DNA of 64,000 nucleotides from Synechococcus sp. PROS-U-1 (GTDB taxonomy: Bacteria > Cyanobacteriota > Cyanobacteriia > PCC-6307 > Cyanobiaceae): NCBI RefSeq assembly GCF_014279755.1, contig NZ_CP047951.1, forward strand, positions 124,001 through 188,000, read 5' to 3'. Positions within the stretch are counted from its first letter, which is position 1; each line of letters starts with the position of its first letter. Position numbers and translations under genes: made by a program. The notes under the pieces were generated by a model. The model had not been told where the DNA came from, did not search any database, and worked only from the letters and a program-made list of their open reading frames with translations. This document shows, one piece after another, positions 48,613 to 55,263 of this stretch.

Positions 48613-48819
48613 ATGAACCCAAACGAGGTGGCTATCCGGCTCAGGGAGCTACTCCTGAGGTTGTTTAAGTTCGCCACAGAAGTGGCAAGAGAGCAGTTGT
48701 TGTTCTCGTTGCAAGTGTTCCGAAGCGGTGGCAACTACCTCGAAATGCCAACCCTTCAAGTTACCTGGGCTTGTTCAGGTTCGTTCGGAATGTCGATAAC
48801 AACCGGAAGCCTGGAGTAG
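48613..48819 (+). CDS. Small ORF divergent from the primase-helicase
   Basis: 68 codons from ATG 48613, beginning MNPNEVAIRLRELLLRLF, helical and Leu/Arg-rich at the N-terminus. No clear Shine-Dalgarno and no family recognised. The divergent position next to a replication gene would suit a small regulator, but this is inference and it may not be coding. Confidence 0.25.
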   Translation: MNPNEVAIRLRELLLRLFKFATEVAREQLLFSLQVFRSGGNYLEMPTLQVTWACSGSFGMSITTGSLE

Positions 48820-49098
48820 TTACCTCTCTCTCTTGGCTTCCTTTAGAACCGATCTTGATTCCTTTTACAAGGGCCAACCCAATAGATCCTCAGGATGGAT
48901 GGAGAGAAGGCGTAGAGCCTTCATCGAGAAGCAGTGGGAGGCGACTGGAGGACGTCCACTTCGCTGGGAATGCTGCCCGCTAGATCACTCTGAGCAGCTA
49001 CAAAATCACCACCAATCCGAACGGTTTGGCTCTTCCGGATGAAGCTCGATGACGCTGCTTGAAGCCCGTTGGAAGCCTGTTGGAAAGCGCACAAGTCG
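48820..49098. other. 279-bp stretch with no certain gene
   Basis: An open frame on the plus strand (ATG 48899 to 49042, or from TTG 48833) reads MERRRRAFIEKQWEATGG and later WECCPLDHSEQLQNHH. The two Cys followed by His-His is suggestive of a metal-binding fragment, but no family is recognised and no ribosome site is seen. Otherwise I find no structure here. Confidence 0.2.
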
Positions 49099-49584
49099 AT
49101 GAACTCCTTCCCACAACTCCCTGGTGAGCCCGCAGATGCCTTCGAGCAGCTCCTGCTGCATCGAGACTTTGGCCCCAGTCGTCAGTTCAGTCAGACAGCG
49201 GATGTTGTGGGCTGCTCTGAATCAACCCTGCGCCGACGAGCAGAACAGTGGCGCTGGAACGAGCGTCTGGCTGACTACGACTCCGGGATGCTTCAGCAGG
49301 CATCAGAGGCACGAACGAAGGAGGACCTTGAGCGCTGCAAATACCAGCTTGAGACGTTCCGACAAGAGCAGCTCGCACGAGCTCGCACCGTTGGAGATCG
49401 AGCTGAAGAGCTACTGGCGATGGTCGAGCGCAGCGTCAGGCATCACCTGGAAGCTGGCACCGTTCTCCAAGGGCGTGAGCTTCCTTCCGTAATGGCCGCG
49501 GCCTGCAAGGCCTTGGAGGGTGCCATGAACATCGAGGCGACGGCTCTTGGGGTCGCAGGGCTGCTTGAAGATTTTTCGAACTAA
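49099..49584 (+). CDS. Terminase-small-subunit-like protein
   Basis: 161 residues from ATG 49099. The N-terminal half has a helix-turn-helix of the TerS kind: FSQTADVVGCSESTLRRRAEQW followed by RWNERLADYDSGML, with the Trp-Asn-x-Arg pattern common after the HTH in phage TerS. The rest is a long amphipathic helix region (about 75-150) suited to oligomerisation. TerS selects the packaging site on phage DNA; in phage satellites a private TerS redirects packaging to the satellite genome. The call rests on pattern and not on a profile search. The alternative is another DNA-binding protein. Confidence 0.5.
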   Translation: MNSFPQLPGEPADAFEQLLLHRDFGPSRQFSQTADVVGCSESTLRRRAEQWRWNERLADYDSGMLQQASEARTKEDLERCKYQLETFRQEQLARARTVGDRAEELLAMVERSVRHHLEAGTVLQGRELPSVMAAACKALEGAMNIEATALGVAGLLEDFSN

Positions 49585-49826
49585 CGAAGACTTTTGACGG
49601 AAAGATGGAGTGAACACAGCATGAGAGCTTCTTGAAGCTGGTCCCCGTCAGCGTCATCTGGCTCCAGAAAACCTCCGGCGTTCAGCTCTAAGGTCTTCCA
49701 TGCGATGGATTGATGAGGCTGGCCTCGATGCGGCCTTTTGTGCAGCATGTAGAAACCGTCCAAGCGCGCACCCGCTTCAACGACTTTGGAGGAAAAAGCG
49801 TTTATCATTGCCACGTTTTTGATCAC
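49581..49826 (-). CDS. Hypothetical 81-residue ORF
   Basis: ATG 49826, convergent with the TerS-like gene (4-bp overlap). It includes ARLDGFYMLHKRPHRG and ELNAGGFLEPDDADGD, which look like real protein but match no family I know. No ribosome site decides the start. It may be a small element gene or a remnant. Confidence 0.3.
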   Translation of the reverse strand: MIKNVAMINAFSSKVVEAGARLDGFYMLHKRPHRGQPHQSIAWKTLELNAGGFLEPDDADGDQLQEALMLCSLHLSVKSLR

Positions 49827-49892
49827 GAGGATCTCGGCATGATGGGAAATATTTTGATTGAAGCCTGAACACTGCGATACTCGTACGACTGA

Positions 49893-50291
49893 TCAAGCCC
49901 CGCCACAAGGCTCCCAGCTCTTCAACATCGTTTTGATCTCAGTCTCCAGCACCTTCAATTCATCCAGGCGCTCATGAATCTCGCTTAATTTTTCGCGCAT
50001 CGTGGTCTTGAGATCACTGCAAGTACAGATTCCAGATCGCTGTGCCTGAATTACTTTTTTCACCAAATCAAGAGGCAAGTCCATGGCCCGCAGACGAAGG
50101 ATTAGACTAAGATCGTCAAAAACAGACTCATCAAACAATCGATATCTGGAATCGGTACGTGATACTGGCAGCAATAAACCTTCATCACAATAAAAACGAA
50201 TCGTTTTCACCGAAATGTTGCTTCTTGCAGAGACAACTCCAATCTTGAGTAGATCGCCAGGCGCTTTAGGCACGAAGGGTTGACTCTCCAC
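49893..50291 (-). CDS. MerR-family metal-responsive regulator
   Basis: 132 residues from GTG 50291; GTG 50273 would give 126 residues and leave the operator free. The winged helix is typical (KIGVVSARSNISVKTIRFYCDEGLL, SRYRLFDES), followed by a long dimer helix. Cysteines at GICTCSDLK and in the terminal EPCGGA are probable metal ligands. It should twist the long-spacer promoter of the divergent DUF305 operon in response to a metal, likely copper or a related thiophilic metal given the neighbours. Confidence 0.85.
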   Translation of the reverse strand: MESQPFVPKAPGDLLKIGVVSARSNISVKTIRFYCDEGLLLPVSRTDSRYRLFDESVFDDLSLILRLRAMDLPLDLVKKVIQAQRSGICTCSDLKTTMREKLSEIHERLDELKVLETEIKTMLKSWEPCGGA

Positions 50292-50310
50292 TTACTGGAG
50301 ACTCCACAAT
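50280..50310 (+). promoter_or_regulatory. MerR-type promoter with 19-bp spacer
   Basis: -35 TTGACT (50280-50285) and -10 CACAAT (50305-50310) are 19 bp apart, the overlong spacing typical of MerR-controlled promoters. The spacer contains the dyad CTCCA (50286-50290) and TGGAG (50296-50300). It drives the DUF305 gene starting at 50332. It overlaps the first codons of the regulator, so the regulator represses itself or starts at 50273. Confidence 0.75.
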
Positions 50311-50331
50311 AGCGACGTGATTGTTCTTTCC

Positions 50332-51033
50332 ATGCGTCGTATCGCTTTTGCTCTGGCCGCCATCTCGGCACTGCCCCCTCAAGTCGCATTGGCCCAAATG
50401 GACCATGGGATGCATCACCCAGCACCCGAGGAGGTCAAGCAAGAGTCGCCCACCCAATCCGGTTCCCATGAGCACCACGCCCATGGCATGGGACCAGCAG
50501 GCAGCACCTACGACCTGCGCTTTATCGATGGCATGGTCGAGCATCACACCGGGGCGTTGCGGATGAGTGAGTACGTCTTCAATATCGGCGCCCCTGGGGT
50601 GGGAGCCCTTGCGAACAGCATCTGGGACGAACAGGCCCGTGAGATCAAGGCGATGCGCCAATGGCGCAAGGCCTGGTACCCCGATGCGCCCGTGTATCCC
50701 GTGGCATTGCGCCCAAACGGCGACCCCAACTCCATGGCCGATCTAGTGCGGATGAGTCCTGCGGTGATTGCCGCCATGCGCATGTCGGCAACAAAACCAA
50801 CGCGAGAGAACAGAGTGCAGTGGTTTTTAGAGGGCATGATTGAGCACCACGGCGGCGCCCTTCAGATGGCCCATGAGGCCCGCAAAAACTCCACCAACCC
50901 AACCATCCTTCGTCTTGCGCGCGAGATCATCGTTGCCCAGCGCAAAGAAATCATCGAACTCCGCAAGATGCTGAAAAGCAAAGGCATGAATAAGCCTGAC
51001 TACTACAAATTTGATGGCCTTTTCGCGCTGTGA
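50332..51033 (+). CDS. DUF305 family protein, His/Met-rich, exported
   Basis: 233 residues from ATG 50332. A signal peptide (RRIAFALAAISALPPQVALAQ) is followed by a His/Met-rich segment (MDHGMHHPAPEE, HEHHAHGMG) suited to copper binding. Two DUF305 repeats follow: FIDGMVEHHTGALRMSEYV and FLEGMIEHHGGALQMAHEA, each with the M-x-x-H-H-x-G-A core of this ferritin-like family. The function is not established; the family is often near copper genes. It is the first gene of a three-gene operon with overlapping starts. Confidence 0.85.
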   Translation: MRRIAFALAAISALPPQVALAQMDHGMHHPAPEEVKQESPTQSGSHEHHAHGMGPAGSTYDLRFIDGMVEHHTGALRMSEYVFNIGAPGVGALANSIWDEQAREIKAMRQWRKAWYPDAPVYPVALRPNGDPNSMADLVRMSPAVIAAMRMSATKPTRENRVQWFLEGMIEHHGGALQMAHEARKNSTNPTILRLAREIIVAQRKEIIELRKMLKSKGMNKPDYYKFDGLFAL

Positions 51034-51281
51034 AAGCAATCACCTTTAATGCCTTCACCCCAAGGATGATGGGCTGTATCTCCATCTCATTCGCCCTCAT
51101 CGCTGCTTTCGTTGTCCATCCGATGGCCAGCCATGCTCACGGCAAAGGCATCTACCCATCCAAAGCTGACGCGCAACAACGTGCCAGTGTGATTGGTTGC
51201 AATACGGTGCATCAGAACAACGGAAAGTGGATGCCCTGCGCAGATGAGCGTGAACTCCACCGCCAACTTCGCAAGCTATGA
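51030..51281 (+). CDS. Small exported DUF3721-like protein
   Basis: 83 residues from GTG 51030, overlapping the DUF305 stop. N-terminal hydrophobic signal (CISISFALIAAFVVHPMASHA). The mature part has GIYPSKADAQQRA, then GCNTVHQNNGKWMPC, matching the pattern of the cyanobacterial DUF3721 group with two Cys that may bind metal. The function is unknown. It is coupled to both neighbours by 4-bp overlaps. Confidence 0.65.
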   Translation: MKAITFNAFTPRMMGCISISFALIAAFVVHPMASHAHGKGIYPSKADAQQRASVIGCNTVHQNNGKWMPCADERELHRQLRKL

Positions 51282-51547
51282 ACCAACGTCCGCTTTCACG
51301 GCGAGCACGCAAGATTCACCGTTGGCTGGTTCCAATCGCCGCTGTTCCGTTGCTGATCACCGCAGGCACGGGATCTCTCTACAGCTTGCTCTTGGAGCAA
51401 GACATTGATGCCTTCTGGCTGCTCAAGATCCACACCGGGAATTTCGGTGTTCTGAATCTTCAGCCCGTCTACCCAATGCTCTTGGGTGGGCTCACCGTCA
51501 TCGTCACAGTTTCGGGTGCAGCGATGCTGTTAAAACCATCGCGATGA
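51278..51547 (+). CDS. Small PepSY-associated membrane protein
   Basis: 89 residues from ATG 51278 (ATGA overlap). Two membrane helices: WLVPIAAVPLLITAGTGSLY and YPMLLGGLTVIVTVSGAAML. The N-terminus RKIHRWLVPI and the inter-helix WLLKIHTGNFG resemble the truncated PepSY-TM (peptidase-like) proteins found in cyanobacteria near metal or iron genes. It may anchor or couple to the exported neighbours. The molecular role is unknown. Confidence 0.6.
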   Translation: MNQRPLSRRARKIHRWLVPIAAVPLLITAGTGSLYSLLLEQDIDAFWLLKIHTGNFGVLNLQPVYPMLLGGLTVIVTVSGAAMLLKPSR

Positions 51548-51560
51548 CCCCCGTTCCCCG

Positions 51561-51583
51561 AAGCGGTCTCCCTGAAACCGCTT
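51561..51583. terminator. Hairpin between convergent metal-cassette genes
   Basis: Perfect 7-bp arms AAGCGGT (51561-51567) and ACCGCTT (51577-51583) with a 9-base loop, 14 bp after the PepSY gene and touching the DUF411 stop. No T-run follows. It probably acts as a bidirectional transcription stop. Confidence 0.45.
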
Positions 51584-52115
51584 AGTAACGCGCGAAGACG
51601 GAGGTTGTTCCGTCATGGGCAATTGCAAGCACCTCGAAACGTTCAGCCTCGACACCAGCCACCTCCATCCCAGGAGAACCCATTGGCATCCCTGGAACAG
51701 CAAGACCACGGATATTGGGCCGTTCCTTCAACAGCCTCTGGATCGCAGAAGCAGGCACATGCTCTTCGATCACATATCCCTCCACAACCGCGGTATGATA
51801 CGAAGCCTGTTGAGGGCTGACACCACGCGCCTTTTTCACAACATCCATGTCCTCAGTGACATGGTCATCAATGCGAAATCCCGCTGAAGCGATGTGGGAT
51901 CCCCATGACGTACAGCAACCGCAACTCGCCGATCGATACACCGTTATCTGTGGCCCGGTCGCACCACTAGTGACGGGCATCTCACCATCCCCTTTCGCAT
52001 CACCATGCGCCTCAACCGGTTGACTCGCTGAAAGCAGAGAGACGACCACGAAGGCTCCGACCAAGCTCTGTCGCAAGGCAGTTGAACACAGGTGCGCAAA
52101 ACGCGAAGCCTTCAT
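51582..52115 (-). CDS. DUF411 metal-binding protein
   Basis: 177 residues from ATG 52115, preceded by AAAGGA. A signal region (LRQSLVGAFVVVSLLSASQPVEAHG) is followed by ITVYRSASCGCCTSW, whose C-x-C-C motif is the hallmark of DUF411, and later VVEGYVIEEHVPASAI and GLAVPGMPMGSPGM, also family-typical. DUF411 proteins are linked to copper and other metal resistance as periplasmic metal binders. It converges with the DUF305 operon and forms the second arm of the metal cassette. Confidence 0.85.
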   Translation of the reverse strand: MKASRFAHLCSTALRQSLVGAFVVVSLLSASQPVEAHGDAKGDGEMPVTSGATGPQITVYRSASCGCCTSWGSHIASAGFRIDDHVTEDMDVVKKARGVSPQQASYHTAVVEGYVIEEHVPASAIQRLLKERPNIRGLAVPGMPMGSPGMEVAGVEAERFEVLAIAHDGTTSVFARY

Positions 52116-52134
52116 GGATTCCTTTAGGAGACAA

Positions 52135-52275
52135 ATGAGATCAAGCTCCGCATTATCGCGAGTTGAGCTTTGTCCAGACCAGTTCCAGGCTCTTGCTGGC
52201 ATCGATGCGCAGACAGCACGAATCGTGCTGGAGAACTCGGTAGCTCTGAAGGTGGATAACTCGGGGCTTTATTGA
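52135..52275 (+). CDS. Short ORF with strong ribosome site
   Basis: 46 codons from ATG 52135; TAGGAG lies five bases upstream. It reads MRSSSALSRVELCPDQF and ends with NSGLY before TGA 52273. Its start is 20 bp from, and divergent to, the DUF411 start. I do not recognise the protein. A hairpin (CAGCACG/CGTGCTG, 52214-52230) lies within it. It could be a leader peptide or a small element protein. Confidence 0.35.
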   Translation: MRSSSALSRVELCPDQFQALAGIDAQTARIVLENSVALKVDNSGLY

Positions 52276-52354
52276 GTTCAGCGTCGGCCTTCATGGCATG
52301 CGCTGACTACCCATCGATAAAGTTCGCTGTTACAGGTTCAACCGACGTAGACTT

Positions 52355-53128
52355 GTGGAACAACCGACTGGATTCCCGTTGTCTTTGCCTGATCGTCCTC
52401 TGAGTCCGAGTCGTTGGCTGGCCTACTACCGGGTCAGTACAGATCGCCAGGGAAACTCCGGCCTGGGCCTCGAAGCGCAGCGGGCCAAGGTTGAAGTAAT
52501 GGCTTCCGAGCGGGGGGCTGTGATTGCGGCTGAATTCGTGGAGGTTGAGAGCGGTCGGAAGAACGATCGTCCTCAGTTGGCCGCGGCTCTGGCTCAGGCT
52601 CGCGCGGAGAAGGCTGTCATTGCTGTTGCCAAGATCGATCGTCTGGCTCGTGATGCTGGCTTCGTCTTGAAGCTCGCCAACGAGGCAGAAAAGAACGGGA
52701 TGGGTGGCTTCATCTTCTGCGACTTGCCAGACATTGATGCCACCACCAGTGCTGGTCGGATGGTTCTCACGATGATGGCCAGCGTTGCTGAGTTCGAGGC
52801 ACGTCGGATCAGCGAGCGAACTAAAGAAGCGTTGGCCGCGGCCAAGGCCCGAGGCGTGTGTCTTGGGGGGTACCGGGAAGGTGCTGCTCAGAAGGCGTCG
52901 GAGCGCAAGCAGAAGGCCATTGCTGAGGCGGAGGGACTGCGCGGGGTTCTTGAGCCAATGGTTCGTGCAGGCTTGAGCTACAGGGCCATGGCTGATGCGC
53001 TTGCAGGGGTTGGCAAGCTCAGCAGCACGGGAAAGCCACTGGCTCCGGCGCAGATCGGTCGGATCCTGCAGCGCTTGGGTTTGTCGGGAAAGCTGCTGGG
53101 CAGTGACCAGGCTTGGGTCGCTGCCTGA
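52355..53128 (+). CDS. Small serine recombinase (resolvase/invertase type)
   Basis: 257 residues from GTG 52355. Catalytic Ser28 in LAYYRVSTDRQGNSG, then VAKIDRLARDAGFVL and MASVAEFEARRISERTKEAL, which are standard resolvase motifs. The C-terminal 70 residues hold a helix-turn-helix (YRAMADALAGVG, PAQIGRILQRLG). The stop overlaps the mutY start (TGATG), so translation of the hybrid mutY is coupled to it. It may resolve replication dimers of the element or take part in its excision; which of the two recombinases does the insertion is not proven by sequence. Confidence 0.9.
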   Translation: MEQPTGFPLSLPDRPLSPSRWLAYYRVSTDRQGNSGLGLEAQRAKVEVMASERGAVIAAEFVEVESGRKNDRPQLAAALAQARAEKAVIAVAKIDRLARDAGFVLKLANEAEKNGMGGFIFCDLPDIDATTSAGRMVLTMMASVAEFEARRISERTKEALAAAKARGVCLGGYREGAAQKASERKQKAIAEAEGLRGVLEPMVRAGLSYRAMADALAGVGKLSSTGKPLAPAQIGRILQRLGLSGKLLGSDQAWVAA

Positions 53129-54285
53129 TGGGTCAACGACGCAGCGCTGAGCATCGCGACTTCAGTCCTCTAGCGGCTGAGCTCAGTCACTCCCTGCTGG
53201 CCTGGTGGGAAGTCCACGGCCGGAAGGATCCTGCGCTGAAGCCGTGGATGTTCACCAAGGACGGAAGGTGGCCCGAGCCCCATGAACATCTCAATGTCCT
53301 GGAGTGCTGGATTGCCGAGGTGATGCTGCAGCAGACCCAGTTGGCGGTGGTGCTTCCTTTCTGGACTCGTTGGATGACGGCATTTCCCACGTTGGAGGTG
53401 CTGGCGGCGGCTTCCTTGGATGACGTGCGGCTGCAATGGCAGGGCCTCGGCTATTACTCGCGGGTCCGCCGGTTGCATGAGGCGGCGCAGATTCTGGTGG
53501 GCGGGCCGTGGCCCCGCAGCTTGGAGGAGTGGATGGCGTTGCCGGGCATCGGCCGCACCACTGCTGGCAGCATCCTCTCCAGTGCCTTCAATGCGCCGTT
53601 GCCGATCCTGGATGGCAACGTCAAACGGGTGCTGGCGCGATTGACGGCTCATCCGCGCCCGCCGGCCCGCGATGAGGGGTTGTTTTGGAGCTGGAGCGAG
53701 GCCTTGCTTGATCCGGATCGGCCACGGGATACAAACCAAGCCTTGATGGATCTGGGGGCCACGCTTTGCACCCCCCGCCAGCCGTCATGCAACCTCTGCC
53801 CCTGGCTCTGGCGGTGTGCTGCCTACGCTTCCGGCGATCCCTGCCGCTGGCCCGTGACCGATGCCCCCAAGCCCCTGCCCTTCAAGGTGATCGGTGTGGG
53901 TGTCGTCCTCAACACGGCAGGGGAGGTGTTGATTGATCAGCGGCTGGAGGAAGGTTTGCTGGGGGGCATGTGGGAGTTCCCCGGTGGCAAACAAGAAGAG
54001 GGCGAAACGATCGAAACTTGCATCGCCCGCGAGCTGAAGGAGGAACTCGGCATTGCGGTGACGGTCGGCGATGAATTGATCACGGTTGATCACGCCTACA
54101 GCCACAAGAAGCTGCGCTTCGTGGTGCACCTCTGCGACTGGGTGTCGGGGGAGCCGCAGCCTCTGGCCAGTCAGCAGGTGCGTTGGGTGCGACCGGATGA
54201 TCTGAACAATTTCGCCTTTCCAGCTGCCAACGCCAAGATCATTGCGGCGTTGCTTGGCAGGTTGAGCAGCTCTGCCCACTCTTAG
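53128..54285 (+). CDS. mutY: A/G-specific adenine DNA glycosylase with Nudix domain, element-host hybrid
   Basis: 385 residues from ATG 53128. It removes A mispaired with 8-oxoG. Catalytic Glu64 in WIAEVMLQQTQ; helix-hairpin-helix LPGIGRTTAGSI with Asp162 in LDGNVKRVLARL; [4Fe-4S] cysteines 214, 221, 224 and 230 (spacing C-x6-C-x2-C-x5-C). The C-terminal domain holds a complete Nudix box (GGKQEEGE to REL-EELGI, about 286-308), so an 8-oxo-dGTPase activity is possible. Codons 1-66 lie left of or on the right att core and come from the element; the rest is the resident gene. Expression now depends on the upstream recombinase gene. Confidence 0.95.
   Translation: MGQRRSAEHRDFSPLAAELSHSLLAWWEVHGRKDPALKPWMFTKDGRWPEPHEHLNVLECWIAEVMLQQTQLAVVLPFWTRWMTAFPTLEVLAAASLDDVRLQWQGLGYYSRVRRLHEAAQILVGGPWPRSLEEWMALPGIGRTTAGSILSSAFNAPLPILDGNVKRVLARLTAHPRPPARDEGLFWSWSEALLDPDRPRDTNQALMDLGATLCTPRQPSCNLCPWLWRCAAYASGDPCRWPVTDAPKPLPFKVIGVGVVLNTAGEVLIDQRLEEGLLGGMWEFPGGKQEEGETIETCIARELKEELGIAVTVGDELITVDHAYSHKKLRFVVHLCDWVSGEPQPLASQQVRWVRPDDLNNFAFPAANAKIIAALLGRLSSSAHS
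53308..53326 (+). repeat. Right attachment site core (attR)
   Basis: Matches 43763-43781 with one mismatch (T for C at 53313); the exact 13-bp core is 53314-53326. It encodes the WIAEVM helix of MutY and sits at codons 61-66 of the hybrid gene. Element DNA lies to the left and host mutY to the right. Confidence 0.8.
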
Positions 54286-54306
54286 GGAAGGTCTTGATGC
54301 GGTCGG

Positions 54307-55263
54307 ATGGCACCTGATCCTGTTGTCGTCTGTCTTGGAGAAGCGCTGATTGATCGGCTTGGTCCGCCCGGCGGTGATCCGGCTGTGGATGTGCCGGTAG
54401 ACGATCGTCTCGGTGGCGCTCCAGCGAATGTCGCCTGTGGTCTGGCGCGCCTGGGAACCAGGGTGGCCTTTGTTGGCCGGCTGGGCCGGGACGCGATTGG
54501 TGATGCCTTTACGGATCTGTTCTTGGAGCGCGGTGTGAACCTGTCGCTGCTTCAACGGGATGACCAGCGCCCCAGCCGCATCGTGTTGGTGCGGCGTTCG
54601 ATGGACGGCGAACGCGAATTTCAGGGATTCGCCGGTGACCAAGGGCTCGGCTTTGCCGATCAGGCCCTGGCTCCGGTTCGCTTACCGCAAGCGGATTGGT
54701 TGCTGGTCGGCACCCTCCCTTTGGCGGCATCGGTGTCAGGTGCCGCTTTGCTATCTGCGGTCGAGCAGGCTCAGCAGCAGGGGTTGGCCCTTGCGCTGGA
54801 TGTGAATTGGCGTCCCACGTTCTGGGATCCTTCGGCGGATCCTGCTGCTGGTCCGTCCAAGCAGGCCCTTGAGGCCATGCAGCCCCTGCTGCTGCAGGCC
54901 GCTTTGCTCAAGCTTGCTCGGGAGGAAGCCCTTGGCTTGTTCGGCACTGCTGATCCAACAGCCATTCAACGGATGTTGCCCCAGTCCCCTGATGTGGTGG
55001 TGACCGATGGGGCAGCACCAGTGCGTTGGCACATCGGAACGGAGCATGGCGTTCAACCTGCTTTGAAGCCACCCACGGTCGTCGACACCACCGGGGCCGG
55101 TGATGCTTTTACCGCTGGCTTGCTGCACCGCTGGTCGGCTCCTCCGATGGAGAGGCTCCGCTTCGCTGCCGCCTGTGGTGCCCTGGTCTGTGGCGGCGCT
55201 GGAGGGATTGACCCTCAGCCGGGCGAGGCGCAGGCGGAACGGCTGATGCGGATTGCGGATTAG
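54307..55263 (+). CDS. PfkB-family carbohydrate kinase (fructokinase-like)
   Basis: 318 residues, ATG start 21 bp after mutY. N-terminal LGEALIDRLGPPGG, the substrate motif RLGGAPANVACGLARLG, and the C-terminal PfkB signature DTTGAGDAFTAGLLHRW with the catalytic Asp. Fructokinase is the best guess from N-terminal similarity, but ribokinase or another sugar kinase cannot be excluded. Convergent with the secretion-substrate gene (4-bp overlap of stops). Confidence 0.88.
   Translation: MAPDPVVVCLGEALIDRLGPPGGDPAVDVPVDDRLGGAPANVACGLARLGTRVAFVGRLGRDAIGDAFTDLFLERGVNLSLLQRDDQRPSRIVLVRRSMDGEREFQGFAGDQGLGFADQALAPVRLPQADWLLVGTLPLAASVSGAALLSAVEQAQQQGLALALDVNWRPTFWDPSADPAAGPSKQALEAMQPLLLQAALLKLAREEALGLFGTADPTAIQRMLPQSPDVVVTDGAAPVRWHIGTEHGVQPALKPPTVVDTTGAGDAFTAGLLHRWSAPPMERLRFAAACGALVCGGAGGIDPQPGEAQAERLMRIAD

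Larger units (their letters stand above)
43769..53326. mobile_element. 9.5-kb serine-integrase element inserted in mutY
   Basis: Bounded by the 13-bp exact repeats at 43769-43781 and 53314-53326. Joining the left host side at 43781 to 53327 restores an uninterrupted mutY frame (IAEVM-LQQTQ), which is strong evidence for precise insertion. Contents in order: integrase, small coupled ORF, primase-helicase (opposite strand), palindromic region, TerS-like gene, metal cassette and small serine recombinase. The right end brings its own mutY 5' region (65 codons) so that the host gene stays expressed. There is no conjugation gene and no capsid gene, so it would need a helper phage or another vehicle to move. 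Confidence 0.85.
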
